5,952 nt of DNA from Acidobacteriota bacterium (GCA_021788955.1 JAJYKC010000187.1:1-5952); one strand, 5' to 3'. Shown: positions 1-5,952, counted from the stretch's first letter. The notes: a model not told the origin generated them from the sequence alone. Numbers and translations: made by a program.

Positions 1-378
1 ACCCGCCGGAACCGCCTCCTGCATATACCGCCCGCGTTTGCGCACCAGACGCAGCGCATCGCCGAAAGCCAGCGATCCCGCCGCCACCAGCGCCGAGTAC
101 TCACCCAGGCTGTGCCCGGCCACAACACCGGGCTCGATGCCCGCTTCATGCAGCACGCGCCAGGCCGCGGTCGAAACCGCCACAAGCGCCGGTTGCGTGT
201 TCTCGGTTAGGCGCAGTTCCTCTTCCGGCCCCTCGAAACACAGTTTCGACAGCCCAAAGCCCAGCGCTTCGTCGGCCTCTTCAAACGTCTGCCCCGCCAC
301 CGGGTACTGTTCGGCCAGACTCCGCCCCATACCGGCGTACTGCGATCCCTGGCCGGGAAACAAAAATGCAATTTTCAT
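1..378 (-). CDS. fabD: Malonyl-CoA:acyl carrier protein transacylase, N-terminal part (runs off left edge)
   Basis: FabD moves the malonyl group from CoA to acyl carrier protein, supplying the extender unit for type II fatty acid synthesis in the cytoplasm. The 126 codons present begin MKIAFLFPGQGSQYAGMG, the typical FabD opening, with the GQGSQ oxyanion-loop motif at residues 9-13. The nucleophile elbow GHSLGE lies at 88-93, making Ser90 the active-site serine. An LVRKRG segment follows, and its Arg115 sits 25 residues after the serine, the same spacing as Ser92/Arg117 in E. coli FabD. The catalytic His and the rest of the roughly 300-residue protein lie beyond the window. The ATG at 378 is preceded by a weak GGGG (389-392) about 10 bases away. 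The gene lies 46 bases downstream of the transporter gene on the same strand, so co-transcription is likely. The identification is firm. Confidence 0.95.
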   Translation of the reverse strand, partial: MKIAFLFPGQGSQYAGMGRSLAEQYPVAGQTFEEADEALGFGLSKLCFEGPEEELRLTENTQPALVAVSTAAWRVLHEAGIEPGVVAGHSLGEYSALVAAGSLAFGDALRLVRKRGRYMQEAVPAG

Positions 379-389
379 GAGTCGTGCGC

Positions 390-418
390 CCCGGCGCCCC
401 TCGAACCACCGCGCCGGG
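390..418 (-). repeat. GC-rich inverted repeat (hairpin) in the leader of fabD
   Basis: A perfect 8-base inverted repeat (CCCGGCGC at 390-397, GCGCCGGG at 411-418) with a 13-base loop fills much of the 46-base gap between the transporter stop and the fabD start. In the minus-strand RNA the 3' arm contains most of the only G-rich Shine-Dalgarno candidate (389-392), and the stem ends 11 bases before the ATG. No U-run follows, so it does not look like an intrinsic terminator. It could be an intercistronic mRNA-stabilising or translation-damping hairpin. GC-rich DNA also makes such repeats by chance. Confidence 0.4.
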
Positions 419-424
419 AAGACT

Positions 425-1354
425 TCAGTGTAACCCGGCAGGCTCGTGCAGTCGCTCCTCGGGCAGTGCTTCACTCGGCTTCCACTCGACCGCAAGAATC
501 CCCGCCAGAATCAGCGCCGCGCCGGCCGTCGCCCGCCGCGTGAGCAGCTCGCCCAGGACCGCGAACGATGTCACCCACGCAAACACCGGCTCGAGCGCGA
601 AGATCAGCGCCGTGCGCGTAGGGCTGGTGTAGCGCTGCGCCCAGGTCTGCAGCGCGAACGCCACCGCGGTGGCCAGCACGCTCGTCACACCCACCGCGAT
701 CCAGACCGCCGGCGTCGGTCGCCATCGCACCGGCTCCGCCCATCCGCATACCGCCAGTGACAGCAGCGCCGCCGTGGCGATCTGCGTCACCGCCAGAAAC
801 GATACGTTGCCCCGCGGCGTGAAGTGGCCCAGCACGAGAATATGCATCGCATACGCCGCCGCGCATCCGGCCACCAGCATGTCGCCCCGATTGATCGCCG
901 CGGTGCTTCCCGGCAGCGTCATCAACGACATCCCCACCGCCGCCGCCAGAATCCCGGCCACCTCCGTCCGGCGCGGCATCTTGCGGTACACCATCGCGCC
1001 GATCACCGGCACCAAGGGAATGTACATGCCCGTGATGAACCCGGCCTTCGACGCGGATGTGAATTTGAGCCCCAGCGTCTGTAGAACGTACCCGGCGAAC
1101 AGGCACATCCCGGCCAGCACGCCGCCGCGCAGGTCGCGCCGCCAGTCTTCTGTTTCTCGGGCCTTGCCGCCCAGCATCAGCGCCAGGCACACCGCCGCCA
1201 GGCTGAAGCGAATCGCGAGAAACAGCAGCGTCGAGACATCGTCGAGCGCGCGCTTCACCAGGACGAAGGTCGCGCCCCAGATGAATGCCACGAAGACGAG
1301 CGGGATCTCGGGCCGCACCTTCGGCCCGGGGCGTTGGCCCACAGCGGGGCTCAT
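425..1354 (-). CDS. EamA/DMT-superfamily membrane transporter (10 predicted helices)
   Basis: This 309-residue inner-membrane protein has the two tandem EamA repeats of the drug/metabolite transporter superfamily, roughly residues 18-146 and 157-290. Ten hydrophobic segments can be picked out, near 17-34, 42-61, 76-94, 103-122, 133-149, 156-174, 186-203, 217-236, 246-267 and 275-290. The first helix carries the family-typical FIWGATFVLVK. Helix 9 and its flanks read SPTRTALIFALEPVFA then LGE, another conserved EamA signature. The length is normal for the family. Members move amino acids, metabolites or drugs, usually by exchange or proton coupling, and the substrate cannot be read from sequence. 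The ATG at 1352-1354 overlaps the stop of the upstream M20 peptidase gene (ATGA). There is no clear Shine-Dalgarno, which suggests translation by coupling. A peptidase product or an amino acid derivative is a plausible substrate, but that is inference. Confidence 0.9.
   Translation of the reverse strand: MSPAVGQRPGPKVRPEIPLVFVAFIWGATFVLVKRALDDVSTLLFLAIRFSLAAVCLALMLGGKARETEDWRRDLRGGVLAGMCLFAGYVLQTLGLKFTSASKAGFITGMYIPLVPVIGAMVYRKMPRRTEVAGILAAAVGMSLMTLPGSTAAINRGDMLVAGCAAAYAMHILVLGHFTPRGNVSFLAVTQIATAALLSLAVCGWAEPVRWRPTPAVWIAVGVTSVLATAVAFALQTWAQRYTSPTRTALIFALEPVFAWVTSFAVLGELLTRRATAGAALILAGILAVEWKPSEALPEERLHEPAGLH
1351..1354 (-). other. ATGA stop/start overlap coupling peptidase and transporter genes
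   Basis: The TGA stop of the M20 gene (1351-1353) shares bases with the ATG start of the transporter (1352-1354). Such four-base overlaps usually mark translational coupling by termination-reinitiation within an operon. The lack of an evident Shine-Dalgarno in the preceding 20 bases supports this. Confidence 0.75.
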
Positions 1355-2493
1355 GCGGCGCGGCCGTTAGAAGCCCGCTCGCTCTCGAGCAGCAGTCCCA
1401 GCGTCAGCAGGATCCGCTGCAAACCCAGTTCCCTGCCCTCGGCGTGAAACCACTCCCCCGTCGTGTGCGCGCCGCCTCCCTGCCCGCCCGCGCCGATCGA
1501 TACGGCGGGAAGCCCCATCGAAAGCGGCACGTTCGCATCCGTCGAGGCGCAATCCACCTGCGCGCGAATCCCCAGGTGCGCATCCACCGCCCGCAGCGCT
1601 TCGAGCAGCGGCGCATCGTCTGGCAGCTTTCCGCCCGGACGCGCGCCAATCTCCTTCAGTTTCGCCGCGATCCGCCCGCCCGGCCCGCCGCGCGGCGCCG
1701 TCACGCGCTCGTTCTCGATGTCCCGCGCCCGCTCCACGGCCGCCTGCAGCGCGGCCACCGATTCCTCAATCCGCCCCGCGCTCTCGCTCCGGATGTCCAC
1801 CTTCGCCAGCGCACTCGATGGAATCGAGTTCACACTCATCCCGCCCTCGATCACACCGACGTTGAACGAGGACCGCGGCGTCCCGTCCAGCACCGCGGGG
1901 GCATCGGCAAATAACGCGATCGCCCGCCCCAAAGCGTGCACCGGATTCCCTACCCCGTAATCGCTCCAGCTATGCCCGCCCGGCCCTGTGAACGTGACCT
2001 CAAACCGCCGGCTGGCCAGCGCCTGGCACGTAATGTGATCCGTCGACGGCCCGTCCACCACCACGAACGTCTGAATGCGCGAGGCGAAAGGCGATTGCCG
2101 GCACAGAAACCGCATCCCGCTCAGGTTCCCTTCACCCTCCTCGCCCACGTTGGCCACAAGAAGAAGCGACCGCGATGTCCCCTTAAGCGCAGGGCAAGCG
2201 GGGAACACCTTCGCAATCGCCAGCAGCGCCGCCAACCCCGCCCCGTTGTCGGAAACTCCAGGCCCGTTCAGCCGCCCGTCCGGCGCGACGTAAATTTCTT
2301 CCGGAGTCCGCGGTGCCAGCACCGTGTCCAGATGCGCCGTCAGCGCGACAAACGGGCCCGCCGCCTCGCCGCGCAGATGCGCCACCACGTTGCCGGCCCG
2401 GTCGATCTGCGCCTCCCAGCCAAGCCCCGCAGTTGCGCCTGCATCCACTCGGCCCGCTTCTGTTCGAGGAAAGTCGGCGCCGCGACGCGGCAC
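1351..2493 (-). CDS. M20 metallopeptidase, catalytic body (open frame downstream of the frameshift)
   Basis: This 380-codon frame carries the recognisable zinc-peptidase body of the M20/M25/M40 family (PepT, ArgE and carboxypeptidase G2 relatives), which hydrolyse peptides or N-acyl amino acids using two Zn ions. Visible landmarks are TAHLDTV (His54 metal ligand, Asp56), GPGVSDNGAG (Asp82, bridging metal ligand), VGEEGEG (Glu118 general base and Glu119 metal ligand), VVVDG (Asp147), GPGGHSWSDYG with His174 in the dimerisation domain (about 163-275), and the C-terminal GAHTTGEWFH (His343 metal ligand). Roles are assigned by family knowledge. No signal peptide is seen, so it is probably cytoplasmic. 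Its GTG at 2493 is probably not the native start: the first 22 residues do not look like M20, while the other frame upstream does. The exact substrate is unknown. It ends in an ATGA overlap with the transporter gene. Confidence 0.88.
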   Translation of the reverse strand: MPRRGADFPRTEAGRVDAGATAGLGWEAQIDRAGNVVAHLRGEAAGPFVALTAHLDTVLAPRTPEEIYVAPDGRLNGPGVSDNGAGLAALLAIAKVFPACPALKGTSRSLLLVANVGEEGEGNLSGMRFLCRQSPFASRIQTFVVVDGPSTDHITCQALASRRFEVTFTGPGGHSWSDYGVGNPVHALGRAIALFADAPAVLDGTPRSSFNVGVIEGGMSVNSIPSSALAKVDIRSESAGRIEESVAALQAAVERARDIENERVTAPRGGPGGRIAAKLKEIGARPGGKLPDDAPLLEALRAVDAHLGIRAQVDCASTDANVPLSMGLPAVSIGAGGQGGGAHTTGEWFHAEGRELGLQRILLTLGLLLESERASNGRAA

Positions 2494-2602
2494 ACCTGCA
2501 CGTGCTGTTCGTGAATCCAGCCCTTGTCGCGGCGGAAGCTCTGCAGCGCCTCGCGGATCTGCTCCGCCAGGTCCCGCACCAGCGCGCCGCCGCCCACGGG
2601 TT

Positions 2603-2631
2603 TTGACTGTGCGCCCAAATGCCAGTGTATC
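2603..2631 (+). promoter_or_regulatory. Possible sigma-70-like promoter for the small plus-strand gene
   Basis: TTGACT (2603-2608) matches five of six bases of the -35 consensus. TGTATC follows at 2626-2631 after a 17-base spacer, but it matches the -10 consensus at only three positions. A transcript would start near 2638, giving a leader of about 20 bases before the ATG at 2657. It lies inside or beside the start of the divergent peptidase gene. The weak -10 keeps this tentative. Confidence 0.2.
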
Positions 2632-2656
2632 AGCGGCTATCGCGGATACTGTCTGT

Positions 2657-2944
2657 ATGCTCTTTTTGGTCAGCTACGATGGCGCCGAACCCGGCCAGGA
2701 CGCCATCATCCGCTCCCGCCTCGAGGCCCGCGGCGCCAAACCCCTCCCCGGCAATGCGTGGATTTTCGAATCGAGGTCCGACACGGTGCTCACCGTGCTC
2801 TGGTCGATCAACCTCGGACCCAGAGTCCGCATCTTCGCCGCCGAGGTCACTCACTCGCAGTTCGCCATGCAGCCCTACTGCGACGTCCGGGGAATGTTTA
2901 AGCCCAAGCCGGAGGAAGACCCTCAGAACGAGAGCCGAAGCTGA
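2657..2944 (+). CDS. Small hypothetical protein, possible Cas2/SinR-like ferredoxin fold
   Basis: This is the only plus-strand gene I accept. It encodes 95 residues beginning MLFLVSYDGAEPGQD and ending in a charged, Pro-rich tail (KPKPEEDPQNESRS). Its codons are mostly G/C-ending as in the neighbours, and the opposite-strand reading is low-complexity and unconvincing. The opening strand 'LVSYD' followed by a 'PGQD' turn, a helix ending in 'LEARGAKPL', a strand 'AWIFES' and a late strand 'RVRIFAAEVT' resembles the beta-alpha-beta start of small Cas2/SinR-like proteins, which begin with a 'YLVSYDL..PGKDY' pattern. This is resemblance by eye only. No cas1 or CRISPR repeat is nearby, so an adaptation role is not implied. 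No clear Shine-Dalgarno precedes the ATG. The reading frame stays open far upstream, but the peptidase occupies that DNA. The gene overlaps the receptor's 3' end by 22 bases, tail to tail. Confidence 0.65.
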   Translation: MLFLVSYDGAEPGQDAIIRSRLEARGAKPLPGNAWIFESRSDTVLTVLWSINLGPRVRIFAAEVTHSQFAMQPYCDVRGMFKPKPEEDPQNESRS

Positions 2945-5811
2945 AACTCGATCCGCCGGTTAATCGAGTTCACCGCGCCGAATCCGGTGGCCGAACCGAT
3001 CGATTGACCGAACACCGGCGAGGTAAGAGTCGCAACCGGAATCCCCGCATTCACGTTGTTGAACACGTTGCGCGCCATCATCGCGAGCGTCAGGTTAAAC
3101 CGCTGCCCCGTCGAGGCGTCGAACCCGCCCGGACCGCCGCGACCGCGCGGACCGCGCGCCCCAAACGGACCCGGACCGCCCATCGGGCCGCCGCCGCCCT
3201 GCGCTTTCGAACTCCCCGCCGGCTCGCCCCCGAATCCCCACGTCTTGCTCAGCCGGAAGTTCAATGAATAGTAACCGGGACCCGTGCCGAAGTTGCGGGG
3301 AATAAGCGTCGCATACGCGCCGGGGTTGATGTTGAATACGCCATAGGGCGTCGCCACCACATCCGCGGCGGGCGTCGACGCAGTGGCGAACGACGGCCGG
3401 TCCGTGAAGTGGCCATCCCCGTTCACGTCCGTGCCCGTCGTGATATTGAACGGAATCCCCGAGTGGTACATGAAGAACGGGCTGAACCGGATGTTCCATC
3501 TCGTGTTGACGCTGCCGGCGAGGAATACGCGGTTCTCCTGGTTCAGAACCGACTGCCCCCACTCCTGCTGCAAGTTGTAACTGCTCGACGGGAACGTACC
3601 CACCCCATCCGTGTTGCTGTGCGCATCCTGGTGGAAATAGCCCCCGAACAGCGAAAAATTGCTGTTCAATCGCGTATTGAAGCTCACCATGATCTGGCTC
3701 TGCTTCAACATGCCGGCCGATTCGTATTGATTGATCTGATTGATTCCGCCGAAAGGATAAAGCCCGCTGGTTGGGTCCTGCGGCGTGTAAGATCCCGGCA
3801 GCGGCGCGTTAATGTCCCTCGACATCAGTAAGTGAACGCCGCGGGAGTCCATGTAAGTCACCGACATCGTCGTGTTGAACGGCAACTGGCGCTCCACGCT
3901 GATCGCGCTCTGCAGGATGTACGGCGCCTGGAGATTGTTCGCCACCGTTGTGATGTTGGCCGCCGAGGCCGCGGGGAACTGGGATACCGGCGGGATCGCC
4001 GGATAAAAGTTCGGGTAAGTAACCAGGTATTGCTGCTGCGTGATGCCGTTCAGGCGCTCGGCCTGCAGCGTCAGGTTCTCCGGGAACCGGGTATAAAACA
4101 TGCCGAAGCCGCCGCGGATTACCGTCTTCGGTCTCGCGCCACCCTTGCCGCCGCCCGGCGCCCACGCAAACCCGATGCGCGGCGCCCAGTCGTGATCGTC
4201 TCCGATCGTGTTCTGAAATTCATACCGCAAACCCAGGCTCAGCGTGAGATTCGGCCGCAGCTTCCAGTCGTCCTGAATGAACGGCTCCACATCCACATAG
4301 CCGATCGTCGTCGCCGGAATTCCGGCCGTCATGCGGAACTGCGAAGGTCCCGGGCACAGCAGCCGGTTCGGATCCGTACACGAATTATAAATCTGCGTGA
4401 ACGTCTGGCCCTGCGCCAGCAGGCTCTCCATCTGCTGGTACGTGTCGATCGAGTTGAACAGATACGACCCGTTGAAACCCGTCCGCGACGTGCTGTCGTC
4501 AGTCTCCCCGCGCACCCGCACGCCGAACTTCAGCATGTGCGTGCCGGAGGCGTAACTGGTGTAGTTCTGCAGCTCCCACAGGTTCTGCACGTCGCCCGAC
4601 AGCCCGGCGGTGTTGCCGCCGCCGGTAAACGCGCCGTTGACTTGCAGCGCCGGGTCGAGCGACTGCGAACTCATGTTGATCAAATCGTGAACGTACTGGA
4701 ACCGCGTCTCGTTGATCGTCTTCGCGTTCACCACGATGGTGTCGGTCACCTGCGCCTTGTTTTCCGTGAAAAGGTTATTCAGCGCCTGGCTCGGAAGACT
4801 CTGTCCGTTCACGCCCTGGTTGTACTGGTCGTTCTCGGTAAAGCTGTAGCGGAACATCAGCGTGTTGGTGTTGGAAAGCTGATAGTCGATGCGCGGGCTG
4901 AACTCGGTGCGGCGCATCGGCAGCGGCAGGGTCGTGTTCAGGGGCGTGGGCTCGAGCGACGGGCTCAACGTGATTGCGTTCACAATCCCGTTGTCGTCGA
5001 TGTTGCGCCGTTCCGCGTCCAGAAAAATCGACGTCTTGCTGTTGAGCGAACCGGAAATATTGCCGCCAAACTGCTGCGACATGTAAAACGGCTTGGTGTC
5101 CGAATACGGGTTCCGCGCGTCGAAGGCGACGTCCGAGTACCCGAAGAATCCCTGCCCGTGCCATTTATCCGTGCCCGGCTTGGTGAAAATCTCGATCCGC
5201 CCGTAGCCCAGCTTGTCGTACTCGGCCGAAAACGGATTCTGGTTGATGCGAATCTCCCGGATTGATTCCTTCGGCGGCAACTGCCCGCCGGTGAAACCGT
5301 CGATGAACATCTGCCCGCCGTCCGGCCCCGCCGCGGGCCCGGCCAGCGCCTGTAAATCCTCTTGCAACTCGTCCGGGTCGTCGGAGAGCGCCTTCAGATC
5401 GTCGCCCGTCATCACGATCGCCCCCACGTTCGCCTCCGGGTTCACGTCCACTGTCGGCGCTTCGGTCTCCTTCACCGTCACCTGCTGGTTTTCCAGCACC
5501 ACGCTCAGCGTCAGGTTCACCGAAGCCTGAATCCCGGTGCTCACCGTCACCTTCGTCGGCTGAATTTGCTTCAAGCCCGGCGAAGCCCCCACCACCGTCC
5601 ACTTCCCCGCCGCCAGCCCCTGAAACGCGTAGGATCCGTCGTCGCCCGCCGTCACCGTCTTCGCCCCGCCCGGCCCCGTCGCCGTCACCTTCGCGCCCGG
5701 AATCACCGCGCCGGTTTCATCCATCACCGCGCCGCGTATCCCGCCGGTCTGCGCCGCCGCGGCCGCCGCCATCATCACCGACAAACACACTACACTGAGC
5801 GTGCGTAACAA
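2923..5811 (-). CDS. Oar-like TonB-dependent receptor with N-terminal carboxypeptidase-regulatory-like domain
   Basis: This 962-residue outer-membrane protein probably binds and imports a large or scarce substrate. A signal peptide spans about residues 1-20 (hydrophobic core, then AAAAAAQ). Residues 22-105 form a CarboxypepD_reg-like beta-sandwich (GGIRGAVMDETGAVIPGAKV, DGSYAFQGLAAGKW). A plug-like region covers about 108-215, including MFIDGFTGG (168-176) and the strand IEIFTKPGT. The rest is a beta-barrel rich in alternating aromatic strands, ending in RIEFQLRLSF, with the terminal Phe expected of a BAM-recognised outer-membrane protein. No classical TonB box is visible. Residues 861-896 form a Gly/Pro/Arg-rich stretch, probably a loop. 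TTG at 5811 is chosen because a strong GAGGAGA Shine-Dalgarno lies eight bases upstream and the signal peptide starts there. Such proteins are expanded in Acidobacteriota. The substrate is unknown; polysaccharides, peptides or siderophores are all possible. Confidence 0.92.
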   Translation of the reverse strand: MLRTLSVVCLSVMMAAAAAAQTGGIRGAVMDETGAVIPGAKVTATGPGGAKTVTAGDDGSYAFQGLAAGKWTVVGASPGLKQIQPTKVTVSTGIQASVNLTLSVVLENQQVTVKETEAPTVDVNPEANVGAIVMTGDDLKALSDDPDELQEDLQALAGPAAGPDGGQMFIDGFTGGQLPPKESIREIRINQNPFSAEYDKLGYGRIEIFTKPGTDKWHGQGFFGYSDVAFDARNPYSDTKPFYMSQQFGGNISGSLNSKTSIFLDAERRNIDDNGIVNAITLSPSLEPTPLNTTLPLPMRRTEFSPRIDYQLSNTNTLMFRYSFTENDQYNQGVNGQSLPSQALNNLFTENKAQVTDTIVVNAKTINETRFQYVHDLINMSSQSLDPALQVNGAFTGGGNTAGLSGDVQNLWELQNYTSYASGTHMLKFGVRVRGETDDSTSRTGFNGSYLFNSIDTYQQMESLLAQGQTFTQIYNSCTDPNRLLCPGPSQFRMTAGIPATTIGYVDVEPFIQDDWKLRPNLTLSLGLRYEFQNTIGDDHDWAPRIGFAWAPGGGKGGARPKTVIRGGFGMFYTRFPENLTLQAERLNGITQQQYLVTYPNFYPAIPPVSQFPAASAANITTVANNLQAPYILQSAISVERQLPFNTTMSVTYMDSRGVHLLMSRDINAPLPGSYTPQDPTSGLYPFGGINQINQYESAGMLKQSQIMVSFNTRLNSNFSLFGGYFHQDAHSNTDGVGTFPSSSYNLQQEWGQSVLNQENRVFLAGSVNTRWNIRFSPFFMYHSGIPFNITTGTDVNGDGHFTDRPSFATASTPAADVVATPYGVFNINPGAYATLIPRNFGTGPGYYSLNFRLSKTWGFGGEPAGSSKAQGGGGPMGGPGPFGARGPRGRGGPGGFDASTGQRFNLTLAMMARNVFNNVNAGIPVATLTSPVFGQSIGSATGFGAVNSINRRIEFQLRLSF
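2945..2970. repeat. Inverted repeat directly after the stop of the small plus-strand gene
   Basis: AACTCGAT (2945-2952) and ATCGAGTT (2963-2970) form a perfect 8-base inverted repeat around a 10-base loop. It begins at the base after the TGA of the plus-strand gene and lies inside the last codons of the receptor gene. A hairpin there could protect or end the plus-strand transcript, but there is no T-run after it. One such repeat is expected by chance in a window this size. Confidence 0.3.
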
Positions 5812-5818
5812 AGAAGTC

Positions 5819-5825
5819 TCTCCTC
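5819..5825 (-). promoter_or_regulatory. Strong Shine-Dalgarno of the receptor gene
   Basis: On the minus strand GAGGAGA precedes the receptor's TTG start, with the GGAG core eight bases from it. This near-ideal sequence and spacing fix the start at TTG 5811 rather than at the internal GTG or ATG codons of the signal peptide, and probably compensate for the weak initiation codon. Confidence 0.8.
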
Positions 5826-5841
5826 AAATTGTCCGGACCGG

Positions 5842-5952
5842 CTACTCAGCCGGCATCCCCGCGTCCAGGCTCCACGATCCCAGGTTCACCTGTCCGCCCT
5901 GGCCGCGCGGCGCCGAAGCCAAAAACGGCTCCACCCCCGCCACGATCGTGAT
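5842..5952 (-). CDS. C-terminal end of an unrecognised protein (runs off right edge)
   Basis: The last 36 residues of a minus-strand gene are visible, from ITIVAGVEPF at the window edge to SLDAGMPAE and a TAG stop at 5842-5844. The frame is fully open to the edge, and third positions are strongly G/C-biased (for example GTG AAC CTG, AGC CTG GAC GCG), as in the accepted genes. The stop is 30 bases from the receptor start, and only the receptor's Shine-Dalgarno lies between, so the two genes are probably one operon. The residues (small, Gly/Ala/Val-rich, with GSWSLDAG) look like the edge strands of a beta-rich domain. I do not recognise a family and give no function. The evidence that it is coding is moderate because the fragment is short. 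Confidence 0.6.
   Translation of the reverse strand: MTIVAGVEPFLASAPRGQGGQVNLGSWSLDAGMPAE

Larger units (their letters stand above)
1351..2618 (-). pseudogene. M20 family metallopeptidase gene interrupted by a -1 frameshift
   Basis: The full M20 protein is split over two reading frames. The first (from 2618) encodes an M20-type N-terminus: an amphipathic helical region, then VCRVAAPTFLEQKRAEWMQAQ, matching the 'APTFxEQxRAxWM' opening of this family. It then goes out of register and would stop at 2340-2342. The second frame resumes the homology at GLGWEAQIDRAGNVVAHL. One extra G in the GGGG run at 2425-2428 would read L-R-G-L-G-W and join the frames into a 422-residue protein, a normal M20 length. 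In that numbering the first frame supplies residues 1-64. The frame-1 start is uncertain: TTG at 2618 or GTG at 2597, neither with a good Shine-Dalgarno. All catalytic residues downstream are intact, so the lesion is either very recent or a sequencing/assembly error. No good slippery heptamer supports programmed frameshifting. Confidence 0.75.

Noticed and set aside
669..1370. A 233-codon plus-strand frame opposite the transporter
   Set aside because: It lies entirely opposite a clear ten-helix membrane protein gene and shows no domain features of its own.
2424..2432. Programmed -1 ribosomal frameshifting in the peptidase gene
   Set aside because: The zero-frame codons at the switch (CTG CGG GGC TTG) do not form an X XXY YYZ slippery heptamer, and no M20 family member is known to me to use frameshifting.
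2324..2656. Upstream extension of the small plus-strand gene to 206 residues
   Set aside because: The added residues are low-complexity Ala/Pro/Arg/Ser and lie antisense to the M20 peptidase gene. The conserved-looking protein begins at the ATG at 2657.
3832..5265. A 477-codon open frame on the plus strand, antisense to the receptor
   Set aside because: Its translation is Arg/His/Val-rich with no domain, and it mirrors the codon bias of the well-supported receptor gene. Long antisense frames are common in high-GC DNA.
5842..5952. C-terminal TIGR03437-type domain common in Bryobacter/Solibacter proteins
   Set aside because: The visible 36 residues lack the APG and QxN patterns of that domain, so the fragment is left unassigned.
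1..5952. CRISPR array, tRNA, rRNA or insertion sequence
   Set aside because: No regularly spaced direct repeats, cloverleaf-like segments, transposase motifs or terminal inverted repeats were seen by eye. The window is almost fully occupied by protein genes.

Overview
The window is high-GC bacterial DNA, densely packed with genes, and almost all of them lie on the minus strand. The best clue to the host is the largest gene (2923-5811). It encodes a very large TonB-dependent-receptor-like outer-membrane protein with an N-terminal carboxypeptidase-regulatory-like beta-sandwich (Oar-like architecture). Such proteins are greatly expanded in Acidobacteriota, especially Bryobacter/Solibacter-type soil lineages. 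This assignment is an inference from architecture and base composition, not a database match.

Layout, read in the direction of minus-strand transcription (right to left). At 5842-5952 is the 3' end of an unrecognised gene. After a 30-base gap holding a strong Shine-Dalgarno comes the 962-residue receptor, which starts at TTG (5811-2923). A small plus-strand gene (2657-2944) converges on the receptor and overlaps its end by 22 bases. That gene also diverges from an M20 metallopeptidase gene (2618-1351). The peptidase gene appears to carry a single-base frameshift near 2425-2432. Its stop overlaps the start of a ten-helix EamA/DMT transporter (1354-425) in an ATGA junction. Forty-six bases further on, fabD (malonyl-CoA:ACP transacylase) starts at 378 and runs off the left edge.

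The minus-strand genes form two apparent transcription units. The first is the unknown gene plus the receptor, perhaps an envelope or nutrient-uptake pair. The second is M20 peptidase, DMT exporter/importer and fabD. A peptidase translationally coupled to a small-molecule permease would fit cleavage of a peptide or amide substrate together with transport of a product, but this is inference. FabD is a core fatty-acid enzyme and may simply be co-transcribed.

No tRNA, rRNA, insertion sequence or CRISPR array was seen, and no stretch over 300 bases lacks a gene. The points most worth a second look are the broken peptidase frame, the small plus-strand protein whose start resembles Cas2/SinR-like ferredoxin-fold proteins, and a GC-rich hairpin just upstream of fabD. 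I found no convincing complete new system.
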